Assembly: GCF_033958435.1 (NCBI RefSeq)
Contig: NC_134150.1
Coordinates: 36,141,501-36,205,500 of the forward strand
Direction of reading: 5' to 3'
DNA length: 64,000 nt
Source: Carettochelys insculpta
Taxonomy: Eukaryota; Chordata; Testudines; Carettochelyidae
This document shows, piece by piece, positions 36,383-46,644 of the stretch. Every line of letters starts with the position of its first letter. Positions within the stretch are counted from its first letter, which is position 1. The notes beneath the pieces were generated by a model. It worked only from the letters and a program-made list of their open reading frames with translations. It was not told the origin of the DNA and did not search any database. The position numbers were made by a program, and so were the translations under genes.

Positions 36383-37246
36383 GTCGTCCGCGCCATCAAT
36401 GCCCTGCTCCTCCACAGGCTCGTGATGCTTCGGGACCTGGATGCCGCCATCGCGGGCTTTGCCACCCTGGGCTTCCCCAATTGCTTCGGGGCTCTGGATG
36501 GGACCCACATCCCCATCTGCGCCCCAGAGCACAGTGGAGGACGCTACTTAAACAGGAAGGGCTACCACTCAGTGGTCCTCCAGGCCTTGGTGGACAGCCG
36601 GGGCCGTTTCTTGGACATTTATGTGGGCTGGCCTGGCAGCACCCACGACGCCCAGGTATTCCAGAACTCGGGCCTGTGTCGCTGGCTGGAGGCGGGGACC
36701 TACATCCCCCAGCGGGAGATTCCTGTGGGGTACACCACCATGCCCCTCTGCGTCATCGCAGATGCGGCATACCCCCTCCGGCCCTGGCTCATGCACCCTT
36801 ACACAGGCCATCTGTCAGCCAGCCAGGAGTGCTTCAACATGCGCCTGAACCACGCGCACCAGGTGGTGGAGCGCACATTTGGCCGCCTCAAAGGGCGCTG
36901 GAGGTGTCTCCTCACCCGCCTTAATGTGGGCCCCACCAACATCCCATAGATTGTGGGCACGTGCAGAGCCCTACACAACCTCGTGGAGAGCAAGGGGGAG
37001 GCCTTCTTTCAGGGCTGGGCTGTGGAGGCCGGCAGGGCCGATGTGCAGCCACCCGCTGCCCCCACTCGCCAGGTGGACCCCGAAGGGACCCGGGTACGGG
37101 AGGCCCTGCGGGCCCAGTTCGATGAGGCCGCAGGGTGAAAGTTGGCAGGCCCCCCACTGCACCACCCCCCATCCTCCAGAACACTCACTGCCCCTATGCC
37201 CACATCACAGAGCATCCAAGAGCACCCCCCCCACACTTTTCTTGTA

Positions 37247-37252
37247 AATAAA
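37247..37252 (+). promoter_or_regulatory. Probable polyadenylation signal of the transposase gene
   Basis: AATAAA lies 109 bp after the transposase stop codon, in the intergenic gap between the two converging transposon genes. Confidence 0.6.
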
Positions 37253-37338
37253 AGCAGACATTTGCTCGTCAAATCAAATATCTGTAGAACTCTTATTATT
37301 ATTATCAAGACTAACTATTTACAGGCAAAATCAAACTT

Positions 37339-37358
37339 ATATATATATATATATATGT
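37339..37358. repeat. (TA)n microsatellite
   Basis: About nine TA units between the two transposon genes. Confidence 0.8.
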
Positions 37359-37583
37359 ATTATAAATAAGGATAAGATGAAAGGGGAAGACAAGGAAGGG
37401 GAAAACTATGTACATGGGGGGGCAAGGATCAGCATAGCAACAGGGGTCTACTATAAAAACTATTTACAAAATTACAATAAACTGGGGGGAATATATACAA
37501 AGGGGGAGGGGGGCCACGTCCTGGGCCCCACACCCCCTAATGTCCAGCGCTGGGGATGGGTGGCCGCGACCCACGCCTCAGCC

Positions 37584-38209
37584 TCAGCCCTGGCCGGGGC
37601 TGGCTGGGGACCGGGCGGACCAGTAGATGCGGCCGGCACGTGTCAGCTGGCCCCAGGTCCCCCTCGGCGGAAGGCCCTCGGTGGCGGGTGGCAGTGCGAT
37701 GGCGGATGGTGCAGCGGGTGGAGCAGTGGGTGAAGCAGGCAGGGTAGGCGCAGCGGCGGCCGGTGTGGCAAGGGGGGCCAGGTAGTTGGCGATATGATTG
37801 AATGTCCGCATAAAGGCCCCCCATGCCTCCTGGCGCCAGGCCAGCGCCCGCTCCTGCAGCTGGAGGCGGCGACCCTCCACCCGCAGCCGCTGCTCGGCGA
37901 CCTCCAGCTGCTGACGATGCATGGCCAGCAGCTGGGGGTCCGTCACCATCGGGTGGTGGTGCTGGGTCTGCTGTCGTCCCCGCTGTGGGGCTGGTCAGTC
38001 CTCCACCGAGGGGCTGGCCTGGAGCGATGGCCCCGGTGGGCTGTCCGGGACCACTGACACCTTGCCGGCGCTCTCCAGTCCTTACGATGGTGCAGCTGCG
38101 GAACACAGGGGGGGAAGAAGAGTGGAGACAGCTGTTAGTGTGGGCCCCGAGCTGTGGCCCTTGTCCCCCCACCCCTCTGCGGCTGGTTCCCCATCCCTGT
38201 CCCTGGGAG

Positions 38210-38255
<46 letters not shown>

Positions 38256-39127
38256 GTGTCCCACCCCCTCCCCCCGGGGGACCCTAGAGGTTCCGCTCCC
38301 CCTAGCCCCGGGGGTGGGGTATGGCACTGTCGTGCTGGGGGCCAGGGGCTGATTCACTCTTCTGAGGGACATGCCCCTGCTGTCCTTGGGGCCATGGTCA
38401 TCTAGGCATGTGGAGGGCCCTGGTCATATCTATTACCCCCACCCCTCAACCCCGGGGGTGTGCACCGGGGGGATACATACCTGATGGTCCACTCCCACGG
38501 TCAGGGGACACCCGGTGGGCGGACGCCCTGCTGGAGCTCCGCGATGGGATGGCAATCTGCAGGCTGGCATTGCTGGAGGAGGACTCCCCCTCCTCCTCCT
38601 CCTCCTCCGGTGCCCCGGGGGTGGGCTCTGGGGGGGCCCCTGGGGTGCAGGGCTTGCCTCCGGGGCGGACTCCGCCTCCGGGGCCTGCTGGGGCTCGTCG
38701 GCCGAGGTATCAAGAGTGGCCAGAGGGGAGGAGGTGTGCCGGGGGCCCAGGATGGCCTTCAGCTCCCTGTAAAAGGGGAAAGTGATGGGGGCGGCCCCAG
38801 ATCGGCCGGCTGCATCCCGGGCCTGGGCGTAACCCTGCCACAGCTCCTTCACTTTACTCCGGACATGATCTGGAGTGCGGGCAGGGTGACCCCAGGCGGC
38901 CAGGCCCTCGGCCAGCCGAGTGAACACATCCGCATTCTGCCTCTTGCTCCCCATTTCCTGGAGCACCTCCTCCTCACTCCAGAGCCCCAGCAGGTCCCGA
39001 AGCTCGGCCTCCGTCCAGGAGGGGCCCCTCTGCCGCTTCTCCGCCTGGTTGCTGGGCTGGGAGCCCTAGCTCCCCTGGGGGGGGTCCCCTGAGGGCGCTT
39101 GGGGGGTTGGGGGGCAGCCATCGGCAT
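37584..39127 (-). pseudogene. Harbinger accessory protein with Myb/SANT-like DNA-binding domain, interrupted
   Basis: The minus-strand SANT-like domain reads WTEAELRDLLGLW then SKRQNADVFTRLAEGL and RSKVKELWQGYAQARD (about 39,022-38,790). The helices and spaced tryptophans are typical. An acidic, Ser-rich tail follows (38,610-38,481), ending at a good donor (38,480, CAG|GTATGT reading). A ~400-bp intron leads to an exon beginning at 38,080 (or 38,095), with a coiled-coil-like segment (MHRQQLEVAEQRLRVEGRR) ending at 37,584. The partner protein is known to carry transposase to the nucleus and bind ends. Defects: in-frame TAG at 39,066-39,068 with a frame change after the 39,127 ATG, a 1-base slip in a C7 run (38,629-38,635), and TGA at 37,995-37,997. 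Confidence 0.75.
38213..38254. repeat. (CTG)14 / (CAG)14 trinucleotide tract
   Basis: Fourteen uninterrupted CTG units (CAG on the minus strand), inside the predicted intron of the SANT-type gene. ORFs through it (poly-Leu, poly-Cys, poly-Ala) are artefacts of the repeat. Confidence 0.9.
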
Positions 39128-39558
39128 GGGTGGGGGTGTGTGGGCGTGGAGGAGCGTGCAGGCTAGCCGTGTGGCAATGCTGCTGCCTGCACGCTCTCTC
39201 AGCTTCCTGCACAGGAAGGCAGAGGGCGGGGAGCTTTAAGGGGCCGCTGCACGCGGCGACCATCGAGCTCAGGGGCTAGGCAGAGCGTCTCTCAACCCCT
39301 CAGCTGATGACCGCCATGGAGGACCCCGCTATTTCGATGTTGCAGGACATGCAACGACTACACGTTCCCTACTTCGACGTTGAACGTCGAAGTCGGGCGC
39401 TATTCCCATCCCCTCATGGGGTTAGCGACTTCGATGTCTCGCTGCCTAACGTTGATGTTAACTTCGAAATAGCACCCAACACGTGTAGCCGTGACGGGCG
39501 CTATTTCGAAGTTGGCGCCGCTACTTCGAAGTAGCCGGCACGTGTAGACGCAGCCATT

Positions 39559-40145
39559 AAGTGCTAGATCTAGCGCCTGCTGGAGGCTATGGAAAGATTC
39601 CATTGATTCCAGTATGCTTTTGGCCAGCCCTCATGACCCACGTCCTTATCTTTGCCAAATCAGGCCCATATATCTTCAAAGGTCAACCTTGACTTGAGGA
39701 ATACTCCAGCATTAGCTTGGATTAGATGAAGATGGTAGCATGAAAGCCCAGGCTACCGTTTAATTTACAACCCTTGTAAAAGAAAGTGTCACCTTTTCCA
39801 ATGTTTGCCTTTCTTTCTTTCTCATACAAAACATCTGACTGTCTTTTTGATAAGCAACATAGGAAATCTTTAATAAAGTAGATTATGGAATGGAGGATCT
39901 CTGGTGAACTCTTTTGCTGCTACTGACTGAACTGTGTTTTAATGAAAGACCGTACTTGGAACATGTATTTGGAAACTGAAGAATGGAATTCTGGTTCTTG
40001 TTCATCTCTGATTGGCATTTGCAGAAGCTGATCCTTTATGCATCTTCATAGATGCATGTCAGTGGTGGTACTAGGTCTATTATAAATGGGAAGTTATAGG
40101 TGCAAGGTGAACAAAAATAGTAGATCAAGATATAGTATGGCCTTT
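39559..40145. other. Non-coding DNA, no gene seen
   Basis: Unassigned AT-rich sequence after the Harbinger element, ending in a (TTCC)n run at about 40,148-40,166. Confidence 0.4.
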
Positions 40146-40169
40146 TTTCTTCCTTCCTTCCTTCCTTTT

Positions 40170-40385
40170 GGGATAGCTCAGTGGTTAGACAATTGGTCTT
40201 GTAAACACAGGGCTGTGAGCTCAGTCATTGAGGGGATCTTTAAAGGTTGTGGGGAAGGTTAGACCTGAAAACAAAAATCTGCCAGGGATGGTGATAGGTC
40301 CTGCTGTGAGTTCAGGTGATTAGACTCACTGACTTCTCAAGGTCCCTTCCAGCTCTATGAGATGTGATGCATATGTCTCCATGTT
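40170..40385 (+). repeat. tRNA-derived SINE, turtle Cry/polIII type
   Basis: An A-box-like 'gatagctcagtggttagac' and B-box-like 'gtgagctcagtcattg' are followed by the tail 'gacttctcaaggtcccttcc' and 'catatgtctccatg'. It aligns throughout with the 19,795-20,012 copy. Confidence 0.75.
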
Positions 40386-40664
40386 TCTTTCTTAGAGCGC
40401 TAAGGAATTTTCAGGGAGAAAAATTACTCTAAGCAGAAGTTCATAAATATTTTCATAATCTACAGGTTTTTTCTAACAGCGCCAATAGGTTTGTGTTGTT
40501 TCTCTTCGGTGCAACTACTTAATTATTTACAGCCATTTATTCTCATTCCAGATACTCAGCTGGTTACAGTAGCTATTATGGTACATTAAGGAAAAACATC
40601 TTTTAATCTTTTAAGATGTATTCTACCTTCCCAAGAAAATGGTCTATCACACGTAGTGGAAACA

Positions 40665-40760
40665 GGGAGATATGTGTATCTCTTAGAACTGGAAGGGACC
40701 TTGAGAGGTCACTGAGTTCAGTCCCCTGCACTCACAGTGGGACCTATCACCACCCCGATG
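40665..40760 (-). repeat. SINE tail fragment, antisense
   Basis: The reverse complement reads 'ggtgataggtcccactgtga' then 'gacctctcaaggtcccttcc' and 'agagatacacatatctc', matching the tail of the Cry-type SINE. The tRNA-like head is missing; a T run follows at 40,767-40,780. Confidence 0.6.
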
Positions 40761-40861
40761 GGTTTTTTTTTTTTTTTTAAATTTAACCTGCTCCAGATGC
40801 TTGAAAGGCCCCCTCAGTGTGTAAAATGTTCCTAAGTTGACTATAGCATCACAAATAATGA

Positions 40862-40940
40862 GCAGTCCTGTAGCACCTTAAAGACTAACAAATTTATTTG
40901 GTCATGAGCTTTCGTGAGTAAGACCCACTTCTTCATATTA
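40862..40940 (-). repeat. Copy of the 'GTGGGTCTTACCCAC' retroelement 3' region, antisense
   Basis: It reads 'agcagtcctgtagcacctta', 'aagactaacaaatttatttg', 'gtcatgagctttcgtgagta' and 'agacccacttcttc', which is the reverse complement of the 14,715, 42,060 and 54,280 copies. Confidence 0.65.
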
Positions 40941-41758
40941 TATATCCTACTTCTTCTTGTACTTTTTAGTTTTACTGTACCCTGGTGAGTTTATGTCAAC
41001 TAGACGTAAAATTAGATTGCGTAAGCATCTCAATTCTAACTTCAGGTTTTCAGTCCCATAACTCTGAAATATTCACCTTTGATGCTAATTTCCACTGCTC
41101 TGGTTTGTGTCTGCAACTGACTTTTTATCTAATTATTCTTGAAAACTCAAGTAAAAATGGTTGAGCTTCTTTTGAGAATAAGGAATAAAAATACCCTTTC
41201 TCCAATTAAAAAAAAAATTGTGGATCTGAGGTTCAAAGAGCAAAGGAATAAAGTAGGGAAATATTTCTCATTTGGGAGAATTACGTTAGAGTATTCAGGT
41301 GAAAAATTGGTTTTGAGGTGGCCAAGGTAGGAGACTTTCCTTAAACAGAAATAAATCATACTTTGCTCATGTGCAATATATATTTAGCAACATTAGTATG
41401 GTTTTTTTTTAGCACTTGTAAGGAGGACAGGAAGGACCGGACCAAGGTTTTTTGGTTCTGTAGGTAACTGTGACTCTCTCCCCTCCTCCCGTTTAATATA
41501 GAGAAAAATGTGAAATCTAGAATGACATTTTACCTTTATTTACTTGGCATTCAAAATGAACAATGTAAATATAAAATACATATTTATTGATTTTTTTCAC
41601 CCTACTTTTCATTAATCCTAATACAATTATACTTTCTAGGGTAAATTGTGTAGTAGCTAACACTTGAAAGTTTTAACCATTTTGAGTCGCACAGTGTTTT
41701 TCTGGTCAGCATTATTAACAGTTGCATTTCAAGCTGAAACTGTCTTCCTTCCAAAGGA
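40941..41758. other. AT-rich non-coding DNA, no gene seen
   Basis: Nothing recognised; ORFs are under 71 codons. Confidence 0.45.
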
Positions 41759-41773
41759 ACTGATTTTCGGGAA

Positions 41774-42189
41774 ACTGGAATTCATTTTCTTGGAATTCAT
41801 TTTCAGCTTTAATACCTATCACCATGGACTCAAAAAAGATCTCAATTATCTTACACATTGTTAGGAAAATTTCTCCACCTTTGATATTCAGTGATTGCAG
41901 TCATCCCACTTAATATGATCGACAATTGTAGAGATTTTTTTCCTCTCCACCATTCCTGCTTCCTTTCCCCAAGCTAGCTGATTCATTAGGTTTTTTTCCT
42001 TCATTTTTTTCTCTCAGTGTTTTATATCAGTTCTTTTTCTCTGTTATCAGTTATTCTCCAGATCTGGAAAATGTGGGTTTGTCCCATCAAACTCATCACC
42101 TAATAAATAATAATGTTAGTCTTTAATGTGCTACAGAACTGCTGTTTTTGTTTTGTGAAGATACAAACTAACATGGCTACCTCTCTGAG
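41774..42189 (+). mobile_element. 416-bp retroelement with 15-bp target duplication, family unassigned
   Basis: The direct repeat actgattttcgggaa lies at 41,759-41,773 and 42,190-42,204 and exactly brackets the element. Its 3' half has the 'gtgggtttgtcccatcaaac', 'tgttagtctttaatgtgcta' and 'caaactaacatggctacctc' series shared with 14,715, 40,862 and 54,270. The long variable-type duplication indicates target-primed retrotransposition (LINE, SINE or Penelope-like). It has no coding frame; the class is not resolved. Confidence 0.7.
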
Positions 42190-42204
42190 ACTGATTTTCG
42201 GGAA

Positions 42205-42889
42205 TCTCTGAAAATCATTATTCTGTGATACTGAATGATGTCTATTTTTGAGTTATAGCCCTTTTAGTATTGAGCCGCGGATATGTATAAGCATTTAGAA
42301 CTTTGCTTTTCGAGCTTTTTGCAAACTGGGCAATAAGTTGTTTGAGGCAAATTTTGAAGCTACTTTGTGTTCTCTTGAGATGGTTGCCAGTCTGACAAGT
42401 CTCTTTTTCAGAGAGCAGAACGAAGGTATGTCTTTATCAATGTGAATTTGGAAAGCTATGCTCCTCACTAGCAACAGAAACCGAAAAAATCAAGAGACTT
42501 CAAAGAACAATGAAGATGTTGGGAAAGCTGTCTGTGAGTGTATGTTCAGAAATAAACTTCAGTACATCTTGAGATGTAAGATGTCTTGGAAGTTATCATG
42601 GAATAGCCTTCAGTTCACTGCACAAATCTATTGCATCAGTATCTTTTGAATTTCCATGTCATACTGCCCACTCTAGCTTCAAGCGAAGTTCTAATATGTG
42701 TTTTAAAGTCTTATTTTGTGAACTATGCATATCATGAGGAAATCAAATATCGAATCTAGCTGCTATATCTGCTCAAACTGTTCTTTAACTGATTGGGTTG
42801 CAGTATCTAGGACTACAAAGTAGTTTACATTGCGTTTTGGTTTGGATCCTGAACTAATTTGTCTTTTGACTCATGCAAATTGTTGCTTC
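42205..42889. other. AT-rich non-coding DNA, no gene seen
   Basis: Nothing recognised. Confidence 0.4.
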
Positions 42890-43065
42890 TGTAACACCAA
42901 TGGACCCAGGTCATTAGCAGGAGGAATTGAACCTGAAATATTAGGGTTAAAGTCCTGTGCTGTACCATATGAGATGGAGGCCAGCTGGCTCTCAACCAAG
43001 CCTATAGAGCAGGGACTTAACTCTCCCTAGTCCATGATCTCAGTGCCTCTGGGATTACACTTCCT
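42890..43065 (-). repeat. tRNA-related SINE copy, second family
   Basis: Minus strand: 'tttcaggttcaattcctcc' is B-box-like. The 'catgatctcagtgcctctgg' end (plus strand) matches the 31,100-31,262 copy. Confidence 0.5.
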
Positions 43066-44639
43066 TCTCTGAAAACATGCTGGTTCAGGTTCAAAGCCTG
43101 TTGGTGGTTCAAATTCCTCTGCAGGCTTATGAACATCATTAATTTCTTTCCAAATACTTCATCATTCCTGCATTTCTCCAGAAACTTCTTGGTTTGTTGT
43201 AGCTGCTGTATAGCAAAACATACGTTGAAGTCCTTTGCCTGAAGTTTTTTCCTGGTAAAGTGGTCTAGGTACCACTATACGGGTCAGGTAGCCACACATA
43301 CATGGGTGGGTTACAATAGCACCAGGTCAAAGAAAGTATTTGAATCCAAACAAATTCTGACAGCACAGTTGACAACCAATTTCAGGGAATATGAACGTCA
43401 AGAAACAGGGAAAAAAGAAAAGCCTGAGGATTCACTTCTCTTGTTTTCTTTTGTATATCATGGTTTCTACACTTAATATTACTCCCTTTGTCATAGTCTT
43501 GGCCAGGTAAGTTCTCAAAAGATAAAGGCATTCCTTCAAGCTTTCGTAGAATACAGTCAGGCACAAAAAGGACCAGTCATCTTCTTCAACAGTTCAGATC
43601 TCAAAAAAATATTCCTTTATGATTACTTCAGCATTATCCTCAACTGCAGATGTTGATGCAGCTACAAAATGAGTGCTCATTGTTTTCTGCGCAGTATGAC
43701 CTGCATCTGGTGAACAGTGAAGAATCATTATTTTGTAGAATGGGCAGCTTCTAAGGTTTTCTCTTGAATAGCATTTGCCAGGAGTTGAATCAGTTCATTC
43801 TGCAGACTGTTTCTAAGGTAATAAACATGAGTTTCATGGTCACTTATTTTGCTCAGATGCTTCTTTATGACTGGATCAAACAAGGCCAAGTATTCAATAT
43901 ATTTTAAGAAGCTAACTGGTATTTGTTAACATTAGCAATCAGATGTTCAAAAGTCAGGGCTTTAATAATACTTGAACAGTAATAGTTATAATAAATGCAC
44001 AGTCTTAATCTTATAAATACTAGTGATTCTCCTTTTATGATCTTGTTAAAATGTCTTACCAAATTTTTCAAGTTCAATACACTGCAAATTCCTCCTGGGC
44101 ACCATGTCTTTGGGATCAAAGCTCATAATAAGCAGAAGAGCTACTGCAGGTCACTGACCAGTCTTCATTAAGTGACAAGCAATGCTAACTCAGCTGTATG
44201 ATTGGCCACCAAGAGTGACTGACCTCCAGACCCATCCCCCAAGCAGCAAACATAGGTGGCACTCTTTTGGAGCTGCACCGTGACACATTTTAATTGTATT
44301 CACATACACAGCAGTGCTCAACAAAGTGAAATAAAGAATACAACTAAACTTCTGACATGGCAATGGTGCACTGTTTTACAAGTACAATAGGTGGTACTTT
44401 CATTTGTAAGATATAATGTATGAATAGTTTTATAGAGGAAAAAAATCCCTTGCATCTAATTTAGCGCCCCCAAAAGCCTGGCTCTGTAGGTGACATCCTT
44501 GTTTGCCTATCTTGTTGCGATGGACCTGAGGACAGGGTGCTCATTGAATGCATGTGTGACTATCTTTACTGGGCAGTGACTTTTATATATTGCGGGTGTC
44601 AACATACTATATTAAAAGGAACAATCATTGATAATATTC
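43066..44639. other. AT-rich non-coding DNA, no gene seen
   Basis: No gene or repeat recognised; ORFs are under 72 codons. Confidence 0.45.
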
Positions 44640-44641
44640 TA

Positions 44642-45170
44642 CAGTAACGCCTCAGAGTGCATGAATCCAGAGTACGTGACCCAGCTCTTAAGTGGCTGAT
44701 CCCTGATTTATACTTTATACAGTAAACCCTCCAGCAGATCCCCCTGTCAAAGGGAAACAGAGCTGGTAGCAGCCAGCTCTTCCCCAGAGTGCCTCCGGCA
44801 GGAGCGGGTAGAGGGGCTTCAGTCACCACCACAGCCCCCAGCTCCAACCTGCGCCATGCGCCCCAGTGCCAACTACCACCACATGTCCCAGATCCAGCCA
44901 CAGACATATGCCTCAGCTTCAGCTCCTGCCACAGCTCCAGCCTCTGCCGTGTGCCCTGGCTCCAGCCACCACCACGCCCCCAATCCCCACAGACCGGGCT
45001 GCAACCCCTGTGAGCCTGGCTCAACTCCACCCCCACATCCCCTCTTGCAACCCTAACCCACTCCAGACTTAACCGTCCCCACCAAAACCCACTGCCAAAC
45101 CCTTGATTTACATGAATTTCAGAGTATGCAAGGGTGGAACACAACCCTTGCATATCTTGGGGGATTATAG
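44642..45170. mobile_element. Tc1/mariner-like non-autonomous element
   Basis: TA flanks both ends (44640-44641 and 45171-45172). The left end is 'cagtaacgcctcagagtgca'; the right end is 'gcatatcttgggggattatag'. The symmetry is imperfect, but TA plus a 'cagt...' end and the 'gcatgaa / gtatgca' subterminal words fit a decayed Tc1/mariner MITE. The core is C-rich and repetitive ('ccagctccagcc', 'gccaccacc'), producing the overlapping 66-184 codon ORFs, which are not supported as genes. Confidence 0.5.
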
Positions 45171-45438
45171 TATGCAGAGCTGTGCTCCTGTGAGGGGCAA
45201 GGCATTTTAATTGTGTCTTGCTGAAAAGAAGCTATCTGCTGTCTTTTTCTTTTACTTTTAGAAGTAAATAGCCTCGGAAAATAACATTTCAAAAACACCT
45301 CTAGAATGACCCACATGTTAAGAGACTGTTAGTGTTTGCCCATTTCAGAACTCAAAACATGCCAGAGTGAAGGTGACATAGAAACTGAGCTTCCCTCCCT
45401 TGTAGGTATTGTCTTGAGACTGGGTGTCCGCAGCCACA

Positions 45439-45674
45439 GGCTGTGTCTACACTGAGCCCTTGTGCTGATAGTTTCATGCATAAGGGGCTGCCAAAAAAGG
45501 GTGTTTTTGCCAGCAGAACCCCCCCCGCACTACTTGATTTCTGTGGAATATGCAAATTAGCCTTGTGAATATGCACATTATCTGCAAGAATATGGAAATG
45601 ACTGCCATTCTGCATTTTCAAGACTGCTTATTTGCGTCAAACTATTAGTACTAGGACTCAGTGTAGGCACAGCC
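45439..45674. mobile_element. Harbinger-type MITE with ACA duplication
   Basis: The termini ggctgtgtctacact and agtgtaggcacagcc are inverted. ACA flanks both (45436-45438 and 45675-45677). 236 bp, with no coding capacity. Confidence 0.75.
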
Positions 45675-45830
45675 ACAAGGCAGAGCAGGTGAAACTTAGG
45701 AGGGCAGGGGAAGTAGTGTGTCGTCCTTCCCTTGGAAGGAGGAAGTGTTTTAGGGTTAGGGAATTATGTAGTCTGAAGTCCCTCTCTGGGAGGAGGGAGT
45801 ATGAAGTCAATAAACCTAGAGGCTATGTCT

Positions 45831-46088
45831 GCAATAGAGACTTTTGTCAACACAGCTGGGGTTTTGTCGACAAAACTAGTGGAGCATCTGCATACAAATA
45901 CGTTTTATTGACAGAAATTGCTGACAAAAAAGCTACGTAGATGCTCTGGTCTGCTCTTTTGTTGACAGAGCAAATTGAAAGATCAATCCGCTTTTATGTG
46001 TAGATCAGATCTGCCGACAGAAGTTTTGTCGGAACATCTCTTCTGACAATAACTTCTGTTGACAGATGCTTCTAGAGTAGATGTAGCC
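45831..46088. mobile_element. Harbinger-type MITE with AGA duplication
   Basis: The ends ggctatgtctgcaatag and ctagagtagatgtagcc are inverted, flanked by AGA (45828-45830 and 46089-46091). The interior is built from 'ttttgtcgacaaaact / ttgttgacag' words and folds back on itself. Confidence 0.75.
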
Positions 46089-46315
46089 AGAGAGGGGAAG
46101 CCAGTAAATGTAGGAAGAAGTCGAGAGAAGTAGTACAAAGGTCTGGGAGACAGCAGACTACAGTTACTAGATATAGGGCACCTGAACTGGAACCCAGAGA
46201 AGAAGGGAGGTCTGGGTTCTCCTAAGAGCTCTGGAGAGATGGCCTGGCCTAACTAGTGGAGGGAGAGAAAGACACTGGTACCTGGAAGGAGTGCTCTGTA
46301 GTGATCTGTCTGGAG

Positions 46316-46636
46316 CAGGGGTGGGCAATAAGCTCCCTGCAGGCCAGACCCACTTCACCCGGATTAGCCTCTGGCAGGCTGTCAGAAGCTTTATTTATCT
46401 GAGTATCCACAGGTATAGCTGCTTACAGCTCCAATTGGCCGCATTTTGCTGTTCCCAGCCAATGGTGATTATGGGAAGCAGTGCCCCTGTGCACACCACT
46501 TCCCAAAATTCCGATTGGCTGGGAACAGTGAACCATGGTCAATAGGAGCTTCAAACAACCATCCCTATGGAGGCTTGGATAAATAAAGCATCTGGTGGCC
46601 CCCATTCACCCATGCTTCTTTATTGCCCAACCCTTG
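46316..46636. mobile_element. hAT-like MITE
   Basis: The ends caggggtgggcaata and tattgcccaacccttg are inverted. Flanks TCTGGAG and TATGGAG agree at six of seven. The interior 'ttcccagccaatggtgatta' and 'ccgattggctgggaacagtg' is a second inverted pair, so the element folds back. Confidence 0.6.
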
Positions 46637-46644
46637 TATGGAGG

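Larger units (their letters stand above)
35745..37138 (+). pseudogene. PIF/Harbinger transposase (HARBI1-like nuclease), interrupted
   Basis: The likely start is ATG at 35,745, followed by Asp-Pro and nine glutamines. The helix-turn-helix-like N-terminal part (TDWWERLVL, RMSRQTFLELCQWLTPAL, VEKRVGIAVWKLA) is in exon 1. Exon 1 ends at 36,240 (GAG|GTAAGA), and exon 2 starts at 36,383 after 'cttcccctgcag', in phase. DDE residues: Asp at 36,497 (GALDGTH), Asp at 36,761 (ADAAYPL) and Glu at 36,869 (VVERTFGRLK), all intact. Defects: a frame change in a C run near 35,930-35,935, TAG at 36,193-36,195 and TAG at 36,947-36,949. The family cuts and pastes DNA in the nucleus, usually with a Myb-like partner. 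The frame otherwise reads to TGA at 37,136. Confidence 0.88.
35387..39555. mobile_element. PIF/Harbinger DNA transposon, near-complete, two genes
   Basis: A 4,169-bp GC-rich element in AT-rich DNA. The termini GGCTATGTCTACACGTGC (left) and, inward from the right, GGCTGCGTCTACACGTGC differ at two positions. Identical ATT trinucleotides flank it (35384-35386 and 39556-39558). It carries a plus-strand DDE transposase gene and a converging minus-strand Myb/SANT-type gene, the canonical Harbinger pair. Subterminal regions contain repeated 'tctacacgt' and 'acttcgaa / atcgaaata' words. Shorter elements with the same ends are scattered across the window and are candidates for cross-mobilisation. Both genes have disabling changes, so this copy is probably inactive but young. 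Confidence 0.88.

Noticed and set aside
38154..38405. ORFs with poly-Cys, poly-Leu and poly-Ala across 38,082-38,405
   Set aside because: They are translations of the (CTG)14 tract in different frames and lie in the predicted intron of the SANT-type gene.
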